Below are positions 12,036 through 24,369 of a stretch of DNA of 64,000 bases, piece after piece (positions within the stretch are counted from its first letter, which is position 1; the number at the start of each line of letters is the position of its first letter). The notes under the pieces are model-generated. The model was given only the letters and a program-made list of their open reading frames with translations, searched no databases and was not told the DNA's origin. This stretch comes from Mesodorylaimus sp. YZB2_4 (taxonomy: Eukaryota; Nematoda; Enoplea; Dorylaimida; Dorylaimidae), in assembly GCA_030248295.1 (NCBI GenBank), contig JASANH010000403.1, positions 47,168-111,167 on the forward strand, read 5' to 3'. A program made the position numbers and the translations under genes.

Positions 12036-12689
12036 GACACTGACCTTTGGGTTTCACTTGTGAAGCGCCTTCGACTCTTGTTTAAAAGAGCTAGGTATAC
12101 CATGACACCGCATCTTTTGAAGGAGATCTTTGTAAAGTCTTCTAATCTGCTCAGAATAAGATAGAGATGAGTGGAAAATTTAAAAAATAAAGATAAAAAG
12201 AAAACATCAGAAAAAAATTTGAAAAAAAATAACAAAATAACAAAATGAAGAAGAGAAAAAATTATTTTTTTTCAAATATGAAAAAATTAAAAAATTAAAA
12301 AAGGAGGGAAAATTGGAAAAATGTATAAAACCAATGTGCGTGTATCGCGCAATGTACGGTACTTGGGGAGGCGGACTACTCCTCGCTCACCAAGTAGGCG
12401 GTGGCTTGATGAAGATGAAGATGAAGAAGATAAGATATGACAAGTGATTTATGGTGAAATGATTAACCAGGTGGTTATTTTGTGTTGATTACCTTTCTTC
12501 CGTTCGTGCAATAAAAATATGGTGACAAAAAAAAATAGGGAACCAACTAAGATACCAACATCAGGTTATCAGTGCAATGCACAAAACAAAAGTATTTAGC
12601 ATGCACAGTATGCCCATCCCACCCACGAGGTGGTAACTTCTCTGACTCTTTCCATGATCACATTACCCCATTTCCCCCAACTGATTTTG
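12036..12689. other. No gene; A-rich and GAAGAT microsatellite
   Basis: 12160-12300 is dominated by A-rich, T-poor low complexity on the plus strand. 12410-12435 is a short GAAGAT-type microsatellite. An AATAAA lies at 12511-12516. Confidence 0.5.
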
Positions 12690-13440
12690 CTCCAGTATCC
12701 CAAAGCAACGGACTCATAATTGGTTTATTGGGTTCGCCAATATCAATAGTATTACAGGATTTAATAAAAGCCACGAGCTCGAGGCAACTATCCTTGGCGG
12801 CCATAACGACATATTTGGTCTTGAAGAAACTAAAATTGATCTAACCATTGCTGACTCAGATTGTCTTTCAGGGGATTAAAATATTTCGTATCGATCTAAA
12901 TAGAAGTGGCGGTGGCGTTGCGGCGTATGTTCGGAACGGGCGCGATGTGGTTCGTCAGAAACCAGTCAGCAGCTATGGAATTGAATGCCCTGGTATTGAG
13001 GTATTGGCTTTGCGTATTGAAAATGGTCAACTAGGTTTCCTCATATACGTAACAGTATATACTCCACCATGTGTAACATGTGCCCGGAGCCGGCAGTGTG
13101 CCCATCGATTGGCACAAGTGGAACGTAGTCAACCTCTCGGGTTGATGTTTCACCAGTCTTAGACTACTAGAGGTCGGAGACTGGTGCTCTGAGTTTTATG
13201 CGGAGTGCGTGAGCTTCCCGCGGCACCACCTACGCGCCCCAAGGATTCGCCCGACGGGAGTTAGGCGTCCAGACTCAGGAGGCGACACCAGCCAGGACGT
13301 AGGTGGTGGGCGCGTGTTACACATGTAAGAAGACAGCAATTCATGCCTTCGAAGAATATATTTTTAGAGCCTTCCCTTCTCAACTTTATCGCCAGACTAG
13401 ACATTCAGGTAGATCGATCAGTGAAAAGCGAATCTTCACA
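12690..13440 (+). mobile_element. CR1/Jockey-type LINE endonuclease fragment, interrupted
   Basis: The frames encode IGFANINSI-like sequence, GLEETKID, then SGGGVAAYVRNGRDVVR and GIEVLALRIENGQ. The same order and wording occur in the LINE at 22.7-23.1 kb (FANINSI, GLVETKID, GGGEVAAHVRK, GIEVLALRIG), so both belong to one family. The endonuclease frame stops inside a 250-bp insertion at 13072-13321 and resumes afterwards (IHAFEEYIFRAFPSQ, compare NFLLQAFPTQ in the other copy). One frameshift lies near 12850. No reverse transcriptase follows here. Confidence 0.75.
13072..13321. mobile_element. 250-bp TGT...ACA element, probably solo LTR, TSD CATG
   Basis: The insertion starts TGTAACATGTGCCC and ends GGGCGCGTGTTACA, a 14-bp inverted terminus with two mismatches. 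CATG flanks both sides (13068-13071 and 13322-13325). TG...CA ends, size and a 4-bp duplication fit a solo LTR of a gypsy-type retrotransposon; a MITE is the alternative. It sits in the coding frame of the LINE fragment, which stays open across the site if the insert and one CATG are ignored. Confidence 0.7.
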
Positions 13441-16307
13441 ACATAAAGTTTGGCGCTAGCGCCCAACCCTCTCGTTTATTCACCCAAGCAAGGAGCAACG
13501 CAGCTGTTTGGTCACTGCCGCTGGTCATCAGGCGGCACTCGACAACTGTTAACTAACTGTCCAAGCGGTCACTGGCCTTAAGAGCTTAAAGGCGGAGTGC
13601 ACAGTCGAATTGATGTGGGAATATTGAGAAAAGAGCATGATATTCATATTCATCATCTACGTTTTTGTGAGATGCCAAAATCTGGACCCCTATCCGAATT
13701 ATTTGTGGAGTCTCAATTTTCGTCCCCGACATGTGCGAGTCGCACAGTCTGCATCGTTTTTACCGAGCTATGACTGCGCTGAAATCAGGGATCAGGCCGA
13801 GCAGACGAGACTCCTCGATCAAATAACTCTTTCCCCACTTCTGATTATTGTATATTTGGGTCCATATAAACTGCTGTAGGGGGCCAGACCTGGAATTGAG
13901 GCATTCCTTCCGATCGACAAGCGGGAAATAGTGGATGTGAACGACGATCGATCAGAGGCATCGATTGATTCGGGCTGATCATTGATTTTGTTCGATACAG
14001 TCGAATCGATATCTGCCGATTTTATCCCCGCATCGGCCTGCTGACGTCGAAGAAGGACTTGACGAACATCCTTTGGCCATCGTCCAAGCTTGTTTTTCCA
14101 ATTTGCTGTCTAGGTGATAGAGAACTTGTGCAGCCTGAAAGAACGAAAATCCTGACAAGAAACTGCAATTTTTGACAAAATGCTCATCTGAAGTGACTGA
14201 GCTGACAATTCTCTGTCACATATTTCCAAGTCGGACTCGAAAAATTTGCTGAAACAGATCTGTCCTAACACTTCCTTAGGAATAGAGGATAAGTCCATAG
14301 GCGAGGGGGGGCCCTTTTGTTTTGCATGTGAGCCGTGTGCGAAACATATTGGGTGGGCCATATAACGTAGAACGCTGTGTGCACCTGCACGCATTGCTAT
14401 TTAGATCAGAAACCAGATCAAATCCGATAGGTTCCACTGTTTCCAGGCGCTACTTTCAAGTTTAAAATTAGTGCTAAAGCAAAAGCATTGCCACTTTCTG
14501 AATTTTATCGTTTTTGTGGGGTTTTCAGGAACCCTACACTAGCGAAGTCGTTCTAAAAACAGGCCTTTCTCGATAAGTCGCGAAAGTCGCAAATTTGAAT
14601 TTCCCGCGCGTTAGTCGAGTTTTAGTTTTCGTTTAATATCTCAGACAAAAACCACCGAATTCTAACGCGGGAAAAACCATTTTATGCTTCTTTAATTAAT
14701 GCTTTTTTCAAGCGCTACAAGATAGGCTATCACTGATTGACGCTTGTAATCAACAGGCGGGATTATCGGCCATGATTAGCTAAAATTGCCGAAATGGGGC
14801 GCAGTTCTCGGCCATGTGCATAACCACTGTGGTCCGTAGTGCGGAAACTCGGGTTTCTTTTTAATGTACTGACTCTAGGCTACTATTTAAATGGAAAACA
14901 CATTGAGACTTGGCTTTTATAATTCACCTATAATCGATTATGTGCCTGATCACGGCTAATCGCGAACGGCTTTTCCCAAATATCTCATGAACGGTTATAG
15001 CTAGGCTAATTTTAAAAAAAGATTCGGACTCCTTGGAATGTTGCGGTCATTTCATTTTATAAAAATTGTTTTAGACCCCAAAGTAAGCAACTTATTTTTT
15101 TTGACCAAAAGCGACCACTTTTTACCCTTATTCATATATATAGGCATATTAGGAAAAGTTTACTTCGTCGTAGACAATCAGTTTTGTGGGTACTTCCGAT
15201 AGAGCAAATAAAAAAGGGGGGTCAAAAAAGTCGACCGGCCAGCATTGGGTCGAGTCTCTCAGAAACCCTGTCTTAAATGACCCCCATCCACCCCCTTTGG
15301 GTGGACGTCCTATATGGATGGCCCCATATTTGTCCAGATCGTACCTTAGGAATAGAGACCACGTCCATAGGCGGGGCAAAGGGGGCTGTATTTGTTCCGT
15401 GGGAGCCCTATGGAAAACATGGAGAGAAAAAGTTGCACCAAGCTTGGCGCAGAATTGGGCTATAACACTCGTGAATATATGCTGACGTGTTTCAGTCAAG
15501 GTGACTGGTTCATTCTAGTAGCCGTGCAGACTACGAAGGACGTTTTGAAGGTCGACAGATTGATGCCATCTCTTCGCGCTTCGTGAGATCTGTGTAATCA
15601 GTTACCATTTGGTTAATTAGTTATTATGCAATTTTAGAATATTCGAGTGATCCACGGAAATTTTTCAGAGAAATGGGTCGTTAGTGATTCAGGAAATTCT
15701 GCAGAATGTAGGAAATGTTTATTGGTGATTTTACATAAGGGTCAGTAGATGCTAAAATTTTTCAAGTTTCGTCAAAAACCGAGATAGTTGAAGGACAATT
15801 TCAAGCGGGAATAAAATTATTGGTGTTGCGGGTGTAGGTATTTTTGATTTTTGAAATTACACAACTTTTCAGTGGAAACCTCCAAATACAGCAAGACCCC
15901 CACTAAAAAAGGTCCTTACAAAGAACCGAGGCCTAGGGCTTCGGAATAGAGGACACAAAGCTGCCACCAAAAAACCGTGCGAAAAATTACCCCTCTTCAA
16001 GAGCTTCTCTATTCCTAAGCCCTGACAAATGGTAGCATTGCGCGTAGCTGCGGGAATGCTGGAGCTTCGTGAGATGTGATCACTACAGTTAGGTTCTATA
16101 ACGTGAAATAGCCATAGCACAGAAAGCTCGATGTTTGACGCAATGGCTGTGCGACACAGTCGTTTGCGCAGTTGGCATAGGATTCTTTGACCTACATTTC
16201 GCAATCCTAGCATGCCTAGAGTTGACATAACGGACTGTCCATTTACTGTATAGAATGCACAGTTTACCCAAAGCAACGAGCAAAATACTGTGCCAGACCA
16301 CGACTAA
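13440..16307. other. No firm gene; scattered CTTAGGAATAGAG repeats
   Basis: Open frames here (13637-13879 +, 14110-14394 -, 15149-15499 on both strands, 15869-16276 -) overlap each other and carry no recognised motif. The segment 14274-14320 resembles 15343-15392 (CTTAGGAATAGAG followed by TCCATAGGCG and a G-run). Related words occur at about 15937 and, inverted, at about 16009. Probably fragments of a repeat. Confidence 0.35.
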
Positions 16308-17743
16308 GTAACAATCGATTGACGAACAAATGGTCGCCTTCAAGGGTCGACATGGATTGAGGCAATTTATGAAAGATAATCCGATCAGGTTTGGGTTCGA
16401 AGTAAGACATATGCTGTTTCATCAAGCGCAGTCACTCCAATATTTCTTCATATAAAGGTGTTGGCCAGAGCGAGCCCTGACGGATTTGTACACGATTTCA
16501 AGGTGTATCAAGGAAAGACAACGAATGTGGAGAAGGATCAAGCGGCCAAAATCGGAGTAAATTTGAGTCAGTACGCTGTGGTCGAAATGTTGCGCCATCC
16601 TCCGCCTAATTGCGGTTATGAACTGTACACCGACCGGTATTTCAGTGGCATCAAGCTGGCGCATCATGTCTTGGATTGTGGTGACCACTTGACTGGTAAA
16701 ATAGATATTCACCATTTCTTATTTTTGAGTATTAGGGACTCTTCTTGCAGGAACCATTTTTTCAAATTGCTTGTGTGGCGCCACCGACCAACCGAAGAAG
16801 ATCAAATTAAAGACCAATGCCGAGTAGGAGAAAAAGAGCCGCGGCTCATTCGACGCGTTTACGACAAGCGATCGAAGAATAGCTTTAGTAAAATAGATGG
16901 ACTCTGGCGTGGCCCACGTGATCTCGGCCATGGCGCGCATCCCGGCTCGACTTGCTAACGCGCGTAAGTTTCTTGATTGCTTTCCAATGGTGTGCGCTAG
17001 TTTACAATAGGTTCCGGAATTTTTGGTTTCTACATAGAGTCAAGAACAAAGAAGGAAAATGGGAAAAGATCGATGCGCAACAGCCAGCCATTATCAGGAA
17101 GCACAATGCAAACATGGGTGGGGTCGATCTGACCGACATGTTTCGCTCGAAATATTTCAAATCGATCAAGTGCCGCCGATGGTAAGTGATTTGATGCAAA
17201 GCATTACACACTTTTGACACAGTTTATCATTTAGGTATGCGTACCTTTCCCACTGCGGCGTCAAATTGGCGATCAGGAACGCTTGGGTTTTGTACAAGCG
17301 AGATTTTTTGAGAACTTTGGGCGAGTGCGATTTGGATGAAGATCCTCCCAGGATGATGCCTTTGTTAGATTTCGTGGACGATGTTCGCTGCTGGAGCTGG
17401 CTGCTGTCGATTCAACTGGAGGCGGCCAGTTTGCGCACGAACTCCTTGTTTCGATTATCGTTGGCGGGCACAACGAGGCCCGACTCTATCTAATATGACG
17501 AGATTAATCACTGGTCCATATCGATCGTCGAAAGTGCAAAAGGTGATGACGGACGAAGCCAACGCTCAACGTGTCCAGTCTGCAAAGATAAAGGCTGGCG
17601 ATCTGAAACGAACACGTTTTGCAGCAAGTGGCACTTTGCATTACGTGAGGAAAAACGTGTTTTGTTGGTTATTATGCGGAGTAATCAGAAAAAAAAACGA
17701 TTTGCTAACAAGTGGCTTGCAAATCGAAAAATCTTCAGAGTAG
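16308..17743 (+). pseudogene. piggyBac (PGBD) transposase, multi-exon, broken
   Basis: Exon 1 ends at 16401 (IDEQMVAFKGRHGLRQFM, GFE). Exon 2 spans 16458-16695 (GFVHDFKVYQGK, YELYTDRYFSGIKLAHHVL, where the D is the expected second catalytic aspartate). Exon 3 is 16736-16963 (RGSFDAF region and GVAHVIS). Exon 4 is 17038-17181 (NANMGGVDLTDMFRSKYF, with the DDE-region aspartate). The last exon starts at 17235 (YAYLSHCGVKLAIRNAWVLY). A C-terminal cysteine cluster (CPVCKDKGW...FCSKWHFA) reads in another frame near 17570-17650. Two in-frame TAG codons in exon 3 and the late frame change show decay. The exon pattern parallels the better-preserved copy at 45-47.7 kb. Confidence 0.8.
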
Positions 17744-18788
17744 CAATATCAGTCAGGCCCCCCTGATAGGATAGAGAGTTCACAGAGCGGCCTTTGGTAA
17801 GTCCCTCGAATCCCTTATCAAATGCCTCCACGTTTTCGTGGAACACCATTACTAAGTGCCTTCATTAATTGGTGGATATTTGATCTCTGATCAGGGGGTA
17901 TAGAATTTTTTCTTACGTCAGAGCTTTTGTTCCTGGGACCTAGGGACCCTATTTACAAAATTTCATGCAAATCAGTGATGGTCACTTTTTCTTCCACCGG
18001 CGTTAATTTTGACCAAATTCGACCAAGGATTTGAGAAATTCTTGCGTAGATGTAACTCAGCAGACGTCACATCTCGCACCTCTGAGATCGATGAGAATAC
18101 GAAACCGCTCTGAAGTGACAGGTTTTTCTTTTACCTTCAAGCTCAGAATACCAGCCTAGATTAACGGTGCATCAGCAGCCTCCTAGGGAGCAATATAAAG
18201 AGTCGATGCATGATCGAACTCATGCCTTGGAAAATACGTGGTGCGGGTTTCAGTTGGGTACCCGCCGGTGCTGCTCTGTGCGCGCAGGGGCGACTGGTCG
18301 CAAGCAATATTTTGGGAAATCTCGATTTGTCGACGATTCTGATCGGCGGCAGGCAAGCGGATGGGATGAAATTGATTGAATAAAATTCAAAAAATTTTTC
18401 CCTATCGAATCACGTGAGTTATATATATTTATATCTAAAGTTGGATTTTTGGCGTGAATTTGAAGTTTCGGCAATGAGTGCTCAGAATTTTCGAAATGGT
18501 CCTACATGTTAAAAAATTGTTTATCATCACTCCTAAATGATTTTCAACGAATTATACAGTATTGAATTACCAGAAATTAGTGTCAGTCATCCACCAAATG
18601 CTCAAAACGATTTTGTATTAGATTTTGAATAATTGTTATGAATTTTTTGTCCAAACCGTGGGGTGATTTCCAATTGGTTCAGTGTTACGTATGTGCTAAG
18701 CGGTTTCTGGGCGACGACAATTTAGGTAAGCGTATGGAAATGCATCAAGCTGGTCCATCCACCAGCACCACCAACCGTCAAGGACGCT
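17744..18788. other. No recognisable gene
   Basis: AT-rich sequence. The only frames (18167-18379 + and 18250-18474 -) overlap antisense to each other and show no motif. I see nothing assignable. Confidence 0.4.
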
Positions 18789-19186
18789 AATTTTAAGTGC
18801 GAGCGGTGTGATCAACAATTTACTGAATTTGGATTTTGGGACGATGATCATCTGAATGGCAACTAAGAAATAAGATTTGAATTAGCGTCTGATGCCGGTG
18901 TGCTTCCACCTCAGTCGGACGATGCACCTACTTATCAGCCAGACTTATTGGTAATGCTGAACGATGACAATCCAATTTGAAACAACTTGATGCTGCGGCC
19001 GTAATTTGCCAAACGCCATGCCAGAAATCAGAAAATATTGGTCGGATATTTACATTCATTCCGACAACAAGTCAGACATTGTTTAGAAACATGTCTTCAG
19101 AGTTGCCGGAGGAGATATTATCGATTTCAGACTGGATTGAGCCTTGCTTTTTTTTATTCCAAGGTCAGCAATGCTTCCAATTTTAA
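18789..19186 (+). pseudogene. Decayed paralogue of the 29.6-kb zinc-finger/OTU-like gene
   Basis: Starting with FKCERCDQQFTEFGFWDDDH, this follows residues of the intact gene at 29565 (FKCKRCGQQFTEFGFWENDH), then the DDAP...QPD segment and the downstream block around MPEI, FRVAGG and FRLD. It carries several stops and small indels and ends abruptly at about 19186 within the segment matching DAFNFN of the intact copy, where a tRNA-like SINE begins. No flanking part of the larger locus is visible, so this looks like a dispersed member of the family. Confidence 0.8.
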
Positions 19187-19191
19187 CGTTG

Positions 19192-19345
19192 CCGTAGCCG
19201 CAGTGCCTCAGTTGGTTAAGGCGTTGGTCCCGCATCGCTTGGCTCAGCAACCCTGACCAGGAGGCCCTAGTTCTTTCCGGCGGGAAAAGGCAGCTCAGTA
19301 AGTCCGTCGCTGGCCTTGCACACCTGGCTTTTGGCGACTCACCTG
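19192..19345 (+). mobile_element. tRNA-derived SINE-like sequence
   Basis: The head reads GCCGCAGTGCCTCAGTTGG followed by TTAAGGCG, close to a tRNA acceptor/D-arm with a Pol III A box. A clean B box is not seen. A GC-rich body follows. It starts where the zinc-finger pseudogene stops, consistent with insertion into it. Confidence 0.4.
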
Positions 19346-20339
19346 GTACCGTCATGTGGCGGACGCCGAACGAAAAGCGATCTGACGGAAAAATCCGCCG
19401 CTGGAAAAGACCTTTTGGAAGGTCAGCCCTTGTTGCAGCGAAAAAGAGATCAGAAATTTCTTAACAAACTGAAAGAGGATGACTCGTCAAAGTCTGCGAG
19501 GAGATAAAGAATGGACGATATGTGCCTGTGCAGAATTTGGTATTGTGGCACATTCGAATAACAAGTGAACTGGCAGGGTGAATTGTGTGGGAGAAACATG
19601 GGTTTCTGGGGAGAAATGGGTCACCTACCTTGACTGTTGTTCTCAATTAAGGATAAGTGGGGTAATGGATGATAAAGACGGCAGTACGAAACTAGGTGTT
19701 AACTCCGTTCACTGCATCCTCGGCTTATTTTCACAATATCTATCCCATCAAGCGCCTCCTGACACTTTAAATACCTATGCAACACTTCACAAAGACGTAG
19801 ATTCTTCATCGATTGGATTCTTCATCGATTGTTCTTAACATGCCCCAGTCTCCGTTTCTGCTTATAAGAATAGCCTCGTCCTGGAATGGAACAAAGTTCG
19901 CCTTATTTGCGGAACTTTAGCTATGAGAAATGCTGTGTTTTCCCGTATGGGGCCAGAGCATAAAGGTCGATCGCAGACTGGGGGGTGGGATGCGAGAAGT
20001 CAGCCATGGTTGGGGAGAGGGGTAGGCAACCAGGTCCATCTTGGTTCGGCCAGCGACCCATTACGGCCAGAATCCCCTTCTCGCAAGCGTCTTTTCTCAG
20101 CCAATTCAGTTGAAGTCTCTTCATGGCCAGTCTGCAACGTGCACAAAGTTTGAATAACCAGGCATATATTGCGCACAGATCACTGTTCACTGTTCACTGC
20201 TTTAGTATAATAAAACGCTCAAGCGCACTTAGACATGGGGCACATAGGCAAGAGAAATTCACAAAAAGAAACTTGTAAATGAGACGACATCCAGTCTAAA
20301 AGAAAAAATTGAAGAATGAAAAAATATATAGTCGTTTCA
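19346..20339. other. No recognisable gene
   Basis: Short frames (19578-19838 +, 19921-20190 -, 19923-20153 +) lack motifs and overlap. An AATAAAA lies near 20208, and an A-rich stretch precedes the LINE 3' end. Confidence 0.35.
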
Positions 20340-23065
20340 AAAACTAGACAGAAAAACGATGCGACGCCATCAAATTTATAAAAACTGGGAAGCTAGAATT
20401 TGTAATTCCATAGGGTATCGTATTCCAAAGTCTTATGGCGCTAAACTCGAAAGATTGAGTAAAGGCAACAGTGCGAGTGTCATTCAGTGGGAGTTCCAAA
20501 TGGTGATCTTCAATGGTACTAGCACCTCTAACACGGGAGCTTACTCGCCTTCCAGAATCGACGGCATGAACAAAATCAAGAATTTTTGTAGTCATGTGGA
20601 CCATTGTAAAATTTATAAAATTGTAACAGTTTTAGCTGTTTCCTGCGATCCGACAAAGGCCTCGACCTTTTCTAATTCATGCTCGTATGATATTGACCAG
20701 TCATTTCGTATGAGCCAAAGCGCAAAGAGCACGCTCTAGGTTACCAATGTCTTTGTCCAGAATAGGATCCCAGACTGCACAGCCATAATCAAGCTTAGAG
20801 CGGAATCAGGCTACGTAAACTGTCTTCAGGACTTGCGGAGGGGCATGGCGACCTAGTTTTCGACGAAGACATCCAAGCATTGATCGGATACTTGGGGATA
20901 AGTTTGCAACATGTTCTGAAAACTTTAGATCTGCTAAGAGTGTAACTCTGAGGTATTTGACTTTTTCCTCCAAATCTATCAGTTGATCCGATAATTTCAG
21001 AGCTGCAACAGCTATCAGAGGGGCATTCGAATTTCTACATATGACAGATTTTGTTTTCGCCACGTTGAAACTGAGGCCAGCGGAATCGATACATCGAGGA
21101 ATATAATTTGAGGCTGGTTGGACCACAGTATCGAGCGACTGTACTCCTACCAAAGGCGCGACGAGGCATGTGTCGTCTGCATAAGAATGCAGGCGATAAT
21201 TTGAAACTTCTTTGGCGGAATTTGAGAGTAGCGGATCTAAATATGCTTTAAACAACAAAGGGCTGACAATTCTGCCCTGGGGAGCCCCAGATATCACCGG
21301 ACGGACCTGGGACACACAGTCATTGACGCAGACGTACTGATGCCGCTTAGAAAAATATGACTTAAGCCAACTTGAGAGTTTTGGTGAAATTTGATGATAA
21401 TTTTCCAAAGTTTCAAGTAGCTTGCGGTGTGGAACTTTGTGAAAGGCTTTGTGAACGTCCAGGGAAACCCCAGCAACGTGGCTGATTTGCTTGGAACTAA
21501 GCCAGAAATGGATGCTTTGGGTGCAGTTGATAAGGGCACTGACTGCAGATCGTCGTTTCCGAAACCCGCATTGAGTGGTCGATGGACGAATATAATGACG
21601 TAAAAGACGTTTGACGTGCCGCTCAAGTATTTTAGACAGTGCTGAAAAAATATCAACTTGGCCGATAATTACTAATTTTTGACTTGTCAGGTGCCAAGGA
21701 AGAATTAATTTGTTAAGAATAGAATTTGTGATGCCATCTAGTCCAGGAGAACACTTTCGTTTGAGCTTGCGGATTTCTTACAAAACGAATTGAGTGGTTA
21801 CATTGTAATCCGCCAGTCATCAGGGTATGGTGACGGAGCAATGCATACACCATAATCTTGACTATTGAAATTTTCTTGAAATTGATTTTGGAGAGCATCA
21901 GCTTTTTCAGCTGATGACATAAGTGGGCGGTCAAACGCATCAAGAAGGACTGGAATAGAACGGTCTCCCGGAGACAGTCGACGATAAGCCGTCCAAAAGG
22001 CAGCCGATGATTCAACTTCAGAAAATGATCGTTGAATAAAGTTGGTTTTTGCCTTGCGGATTTCTCTTCGGCATTGCTTTCGTAGATCTTTATAGATATG
22101 GCAGTCTGCTAGTCGCCCACTTTTTTTCCATTGAAGATAAGCATCATTCTTTGCTCGAACCAACTGCAAAACATCTTTGGTTATCTAGAGCTGCCGGCCA
22201 TTTGTGCGGACTGATTTTTGAGGAGTCAAGTCAGTAAGAATGCTAGTGACAGTTGAAGTTAGTGAAATACAGGCATAATCAATATAATCAGCTGCATGAA
22301 CCAATCCCATACAGTTGGCATCGACAATACGTTGGTTTATTATGTCCAAGTTAGCTCTTTTCATGACCCAGATCCTGCGGGTATCAGGTTGTTGCCGACA
22401 GAAGGACGTAGAAGTCTCGATTTTAATAGCATTATGGTCTGATAAGGCGATTGGAGGTAAGACCTGAGTGGACAAATGGCGGCTGCTTCTCCTATTATGG
22501 CGATGTCCAAAAGCGATTTATTCAATCTTGTTGGAGCAGCGACAGTTTGTATCCCGCCGATTTCAGAAATCGACTCCAACAATCTCTGCCTTTCCGGGGA
22601 ATTTACCAGCATGTCAATGTTGAAGTCGCAAGTCACGATCAATTGATTAAACTGCGTGGGAAATGCCTGGAGTAAAAAGTTGTGGAGGCCATTTACGGCC
22701 ATTCTTCATTTCCCCGGCATGTACACAATAAGAGATATGATTGAGGTGGAACGTTGCCCAATGCGAAGAGCTAAAACTTCGATCCCCGCATCTTGAATCC
22801 CGAATTCTGTGATAGGTTTAAGGCGAGCGACAGGTAAACACTTCCTAACATGTGCAGCCACTTCGCCACCCCCACGTTTTCTGTCAAGTCGAAATAAGGC
22901 GTATCCTGGAATGGCGAGTTCTTCATTAGAGATGTTATTATCAATCTTCGTTTCGACCAGACCATACACATCATAGAAACCACCAAGAATTTCCGCCTGT
23001 TCATCGAAACGTTTTCCCAAAATACTGTTTATGTTAGCAAAGCCAATTCGAAATTTTGAAGTCAT
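20340..23065 (-). mobile_element. CR1/Jockey-type LINE, nearly full length, decayed
   Basis: Read right to left from an ATG at 23065, the endonuclease has FRIGFANINSILG, VETKID, GGGEVAAHVRK, then CDFNID (canonical GDFNID with Gly replaced) and LSDHNAI. A linker follows at 22169-21798. Reverse transcriptase has CGFRKRRSAVSALINC, SLDVHKAFHKVPH, ISGAPQGRIVSPLLFKAYL and HSYADDTCLV (catalytic YADD at about 21190). The C-terminus with FEFSAIRLWNTIPYGI is typical of CR1/Jockey-type elements. At least four frame breaks occur. About 2.7 kb is present, close to the length of a single-ORF element of this group. Sister pieces lie at 12690 and 53716. Confidence 0.85.
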
Positions 23066-23174
23066 TCTGAAATTGTGATGGTGAATAGACCAAAGTATAA
23101 ATGCAAAGAGCAAACAAATATTGAGTTCAGAAAGAAAACACTTTATTTTCAATGGTGAAAAACCAGTTTGCACA

Positions 23175-23746
23175 TAGGGGCATATGCCACATAGAGCAGA
23201 AAAGAAGACCGACCGACCAACGCGCCTGACACGTGGAGTGGACAGATTTTGCAGGCGGTCAACACTGGGAGCATTTTCAGCGCGCTTAAGTTTCTTTCTA
23301 TGTACAAAACTATCAGAAACAGGGCTCTGATAAAAGGGGGGTCAAAAAGACGCTATTTCTTGCGGTCAACCTTCGTGGGTGTTTCCTATCAAAAATTTGC
23401 CCGTTTGTGAATGGTGGCTGAGTTAACTAGCCGTGGCTTACTGAGGGGTGACCCAAAAGAGAGGTCAACCTAATTACCATGCTGTTGCACTTCAGACGAT
23501 GCATCGTTGTGATGGCGTATCTGTGGCACTCCTGATCCAAGTCTGAATGGTCACCTGTAATGAGAAAAAGCGCTAATCTAAGCCAAGATGTGAAAAGGCT
23601 GATAAAGGTCGTGCATAAAGGTCGAACGACGATAGCTAGTCCGCCCCCCCTCGACTGTAGTCATGCCTTTTTACGGTTAACATGTTCGAACATACAGCAA
23701 ACCCTGCCCGCATCTTCTATTTTCATCCCTGCAAACGGGAAAGAAA
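23175..23746. other. No recognisable gene
   Basis: Mixed-composition sequence containing AAAAGGGGGGTCAAAAA near 23333, a word also present near 15211. No frame with motifs. It runs directly into the A/C-only block. Confidence 0.35.
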
Positions 23747-24203
23747 ACACAAAAACAACCCAAACCCAAAACCACCCAAAAAACCACCACCCCAAACCTC
23801 CCCCCACCCCCCCCACCCCTCCCCCCTCCCCCCCCCCACCCCCAAAAAAAAAAAAAAAAAAGTACAAAAAAAAACCCCCCACAACCACAAAAAAAAAAAC
23901 AACACCACACCCACAACACACCAAAAAAAAAACAAACTAAAAAAAAAAACAACAACAAAACCCACCCCCAAAAAAAAAAAAAAAAAAAAAAAAACAACCC
24001 CCAAAAAAAAACAAACAAAAAACAACACCACCACCCCACCCCCACACAAACACAAAACACAAAACAAAACAAACCCAAAAACACACCACACACAACAAAA
24101 CAACAAAACCAAACCACCCCACCAACACACAAAACACAACACCACACCACCACCCCCCCACAACACAAAACCACACAAACCAACAAAACAAACAAACAAA
24201 AAA

Positions 24204-24245
<42 letters not shown>

Positions 24246-24352
24246 AAAAAACCACACCCACCCACCCCCCCCCCCCCACAAAAAAAAACCCCACCACCAC
24301 CCCCCCCAAACCCCCCCCCCCCCCCCCACCCCAAACACAAAACCCCCCCCCC
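23747..24352. repeat. A/C-only low-complexity block
   Basis: About 600 bases consist of A and C with virtually no G or T, in irregular mixtures and runs (for example a run of over 30 A near 24207). The mixture has no repeat period. All long frames in it (Pro/Lys/Thr-only or Gly/Phe/Val-only) are composition artefacts. It lies between a normal-looking flank and gypsy integrase sequence. Confidence 0.9.
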
Positions 24353-24369
24353 GCTTTGCTCGTTTTTTC

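Noticed and set aside
15149..15499. Overlapping sense/antisense frames of about 100 codons
   Set aside because: Mutually antisense, no motif, and part of a short dispersed repeat.
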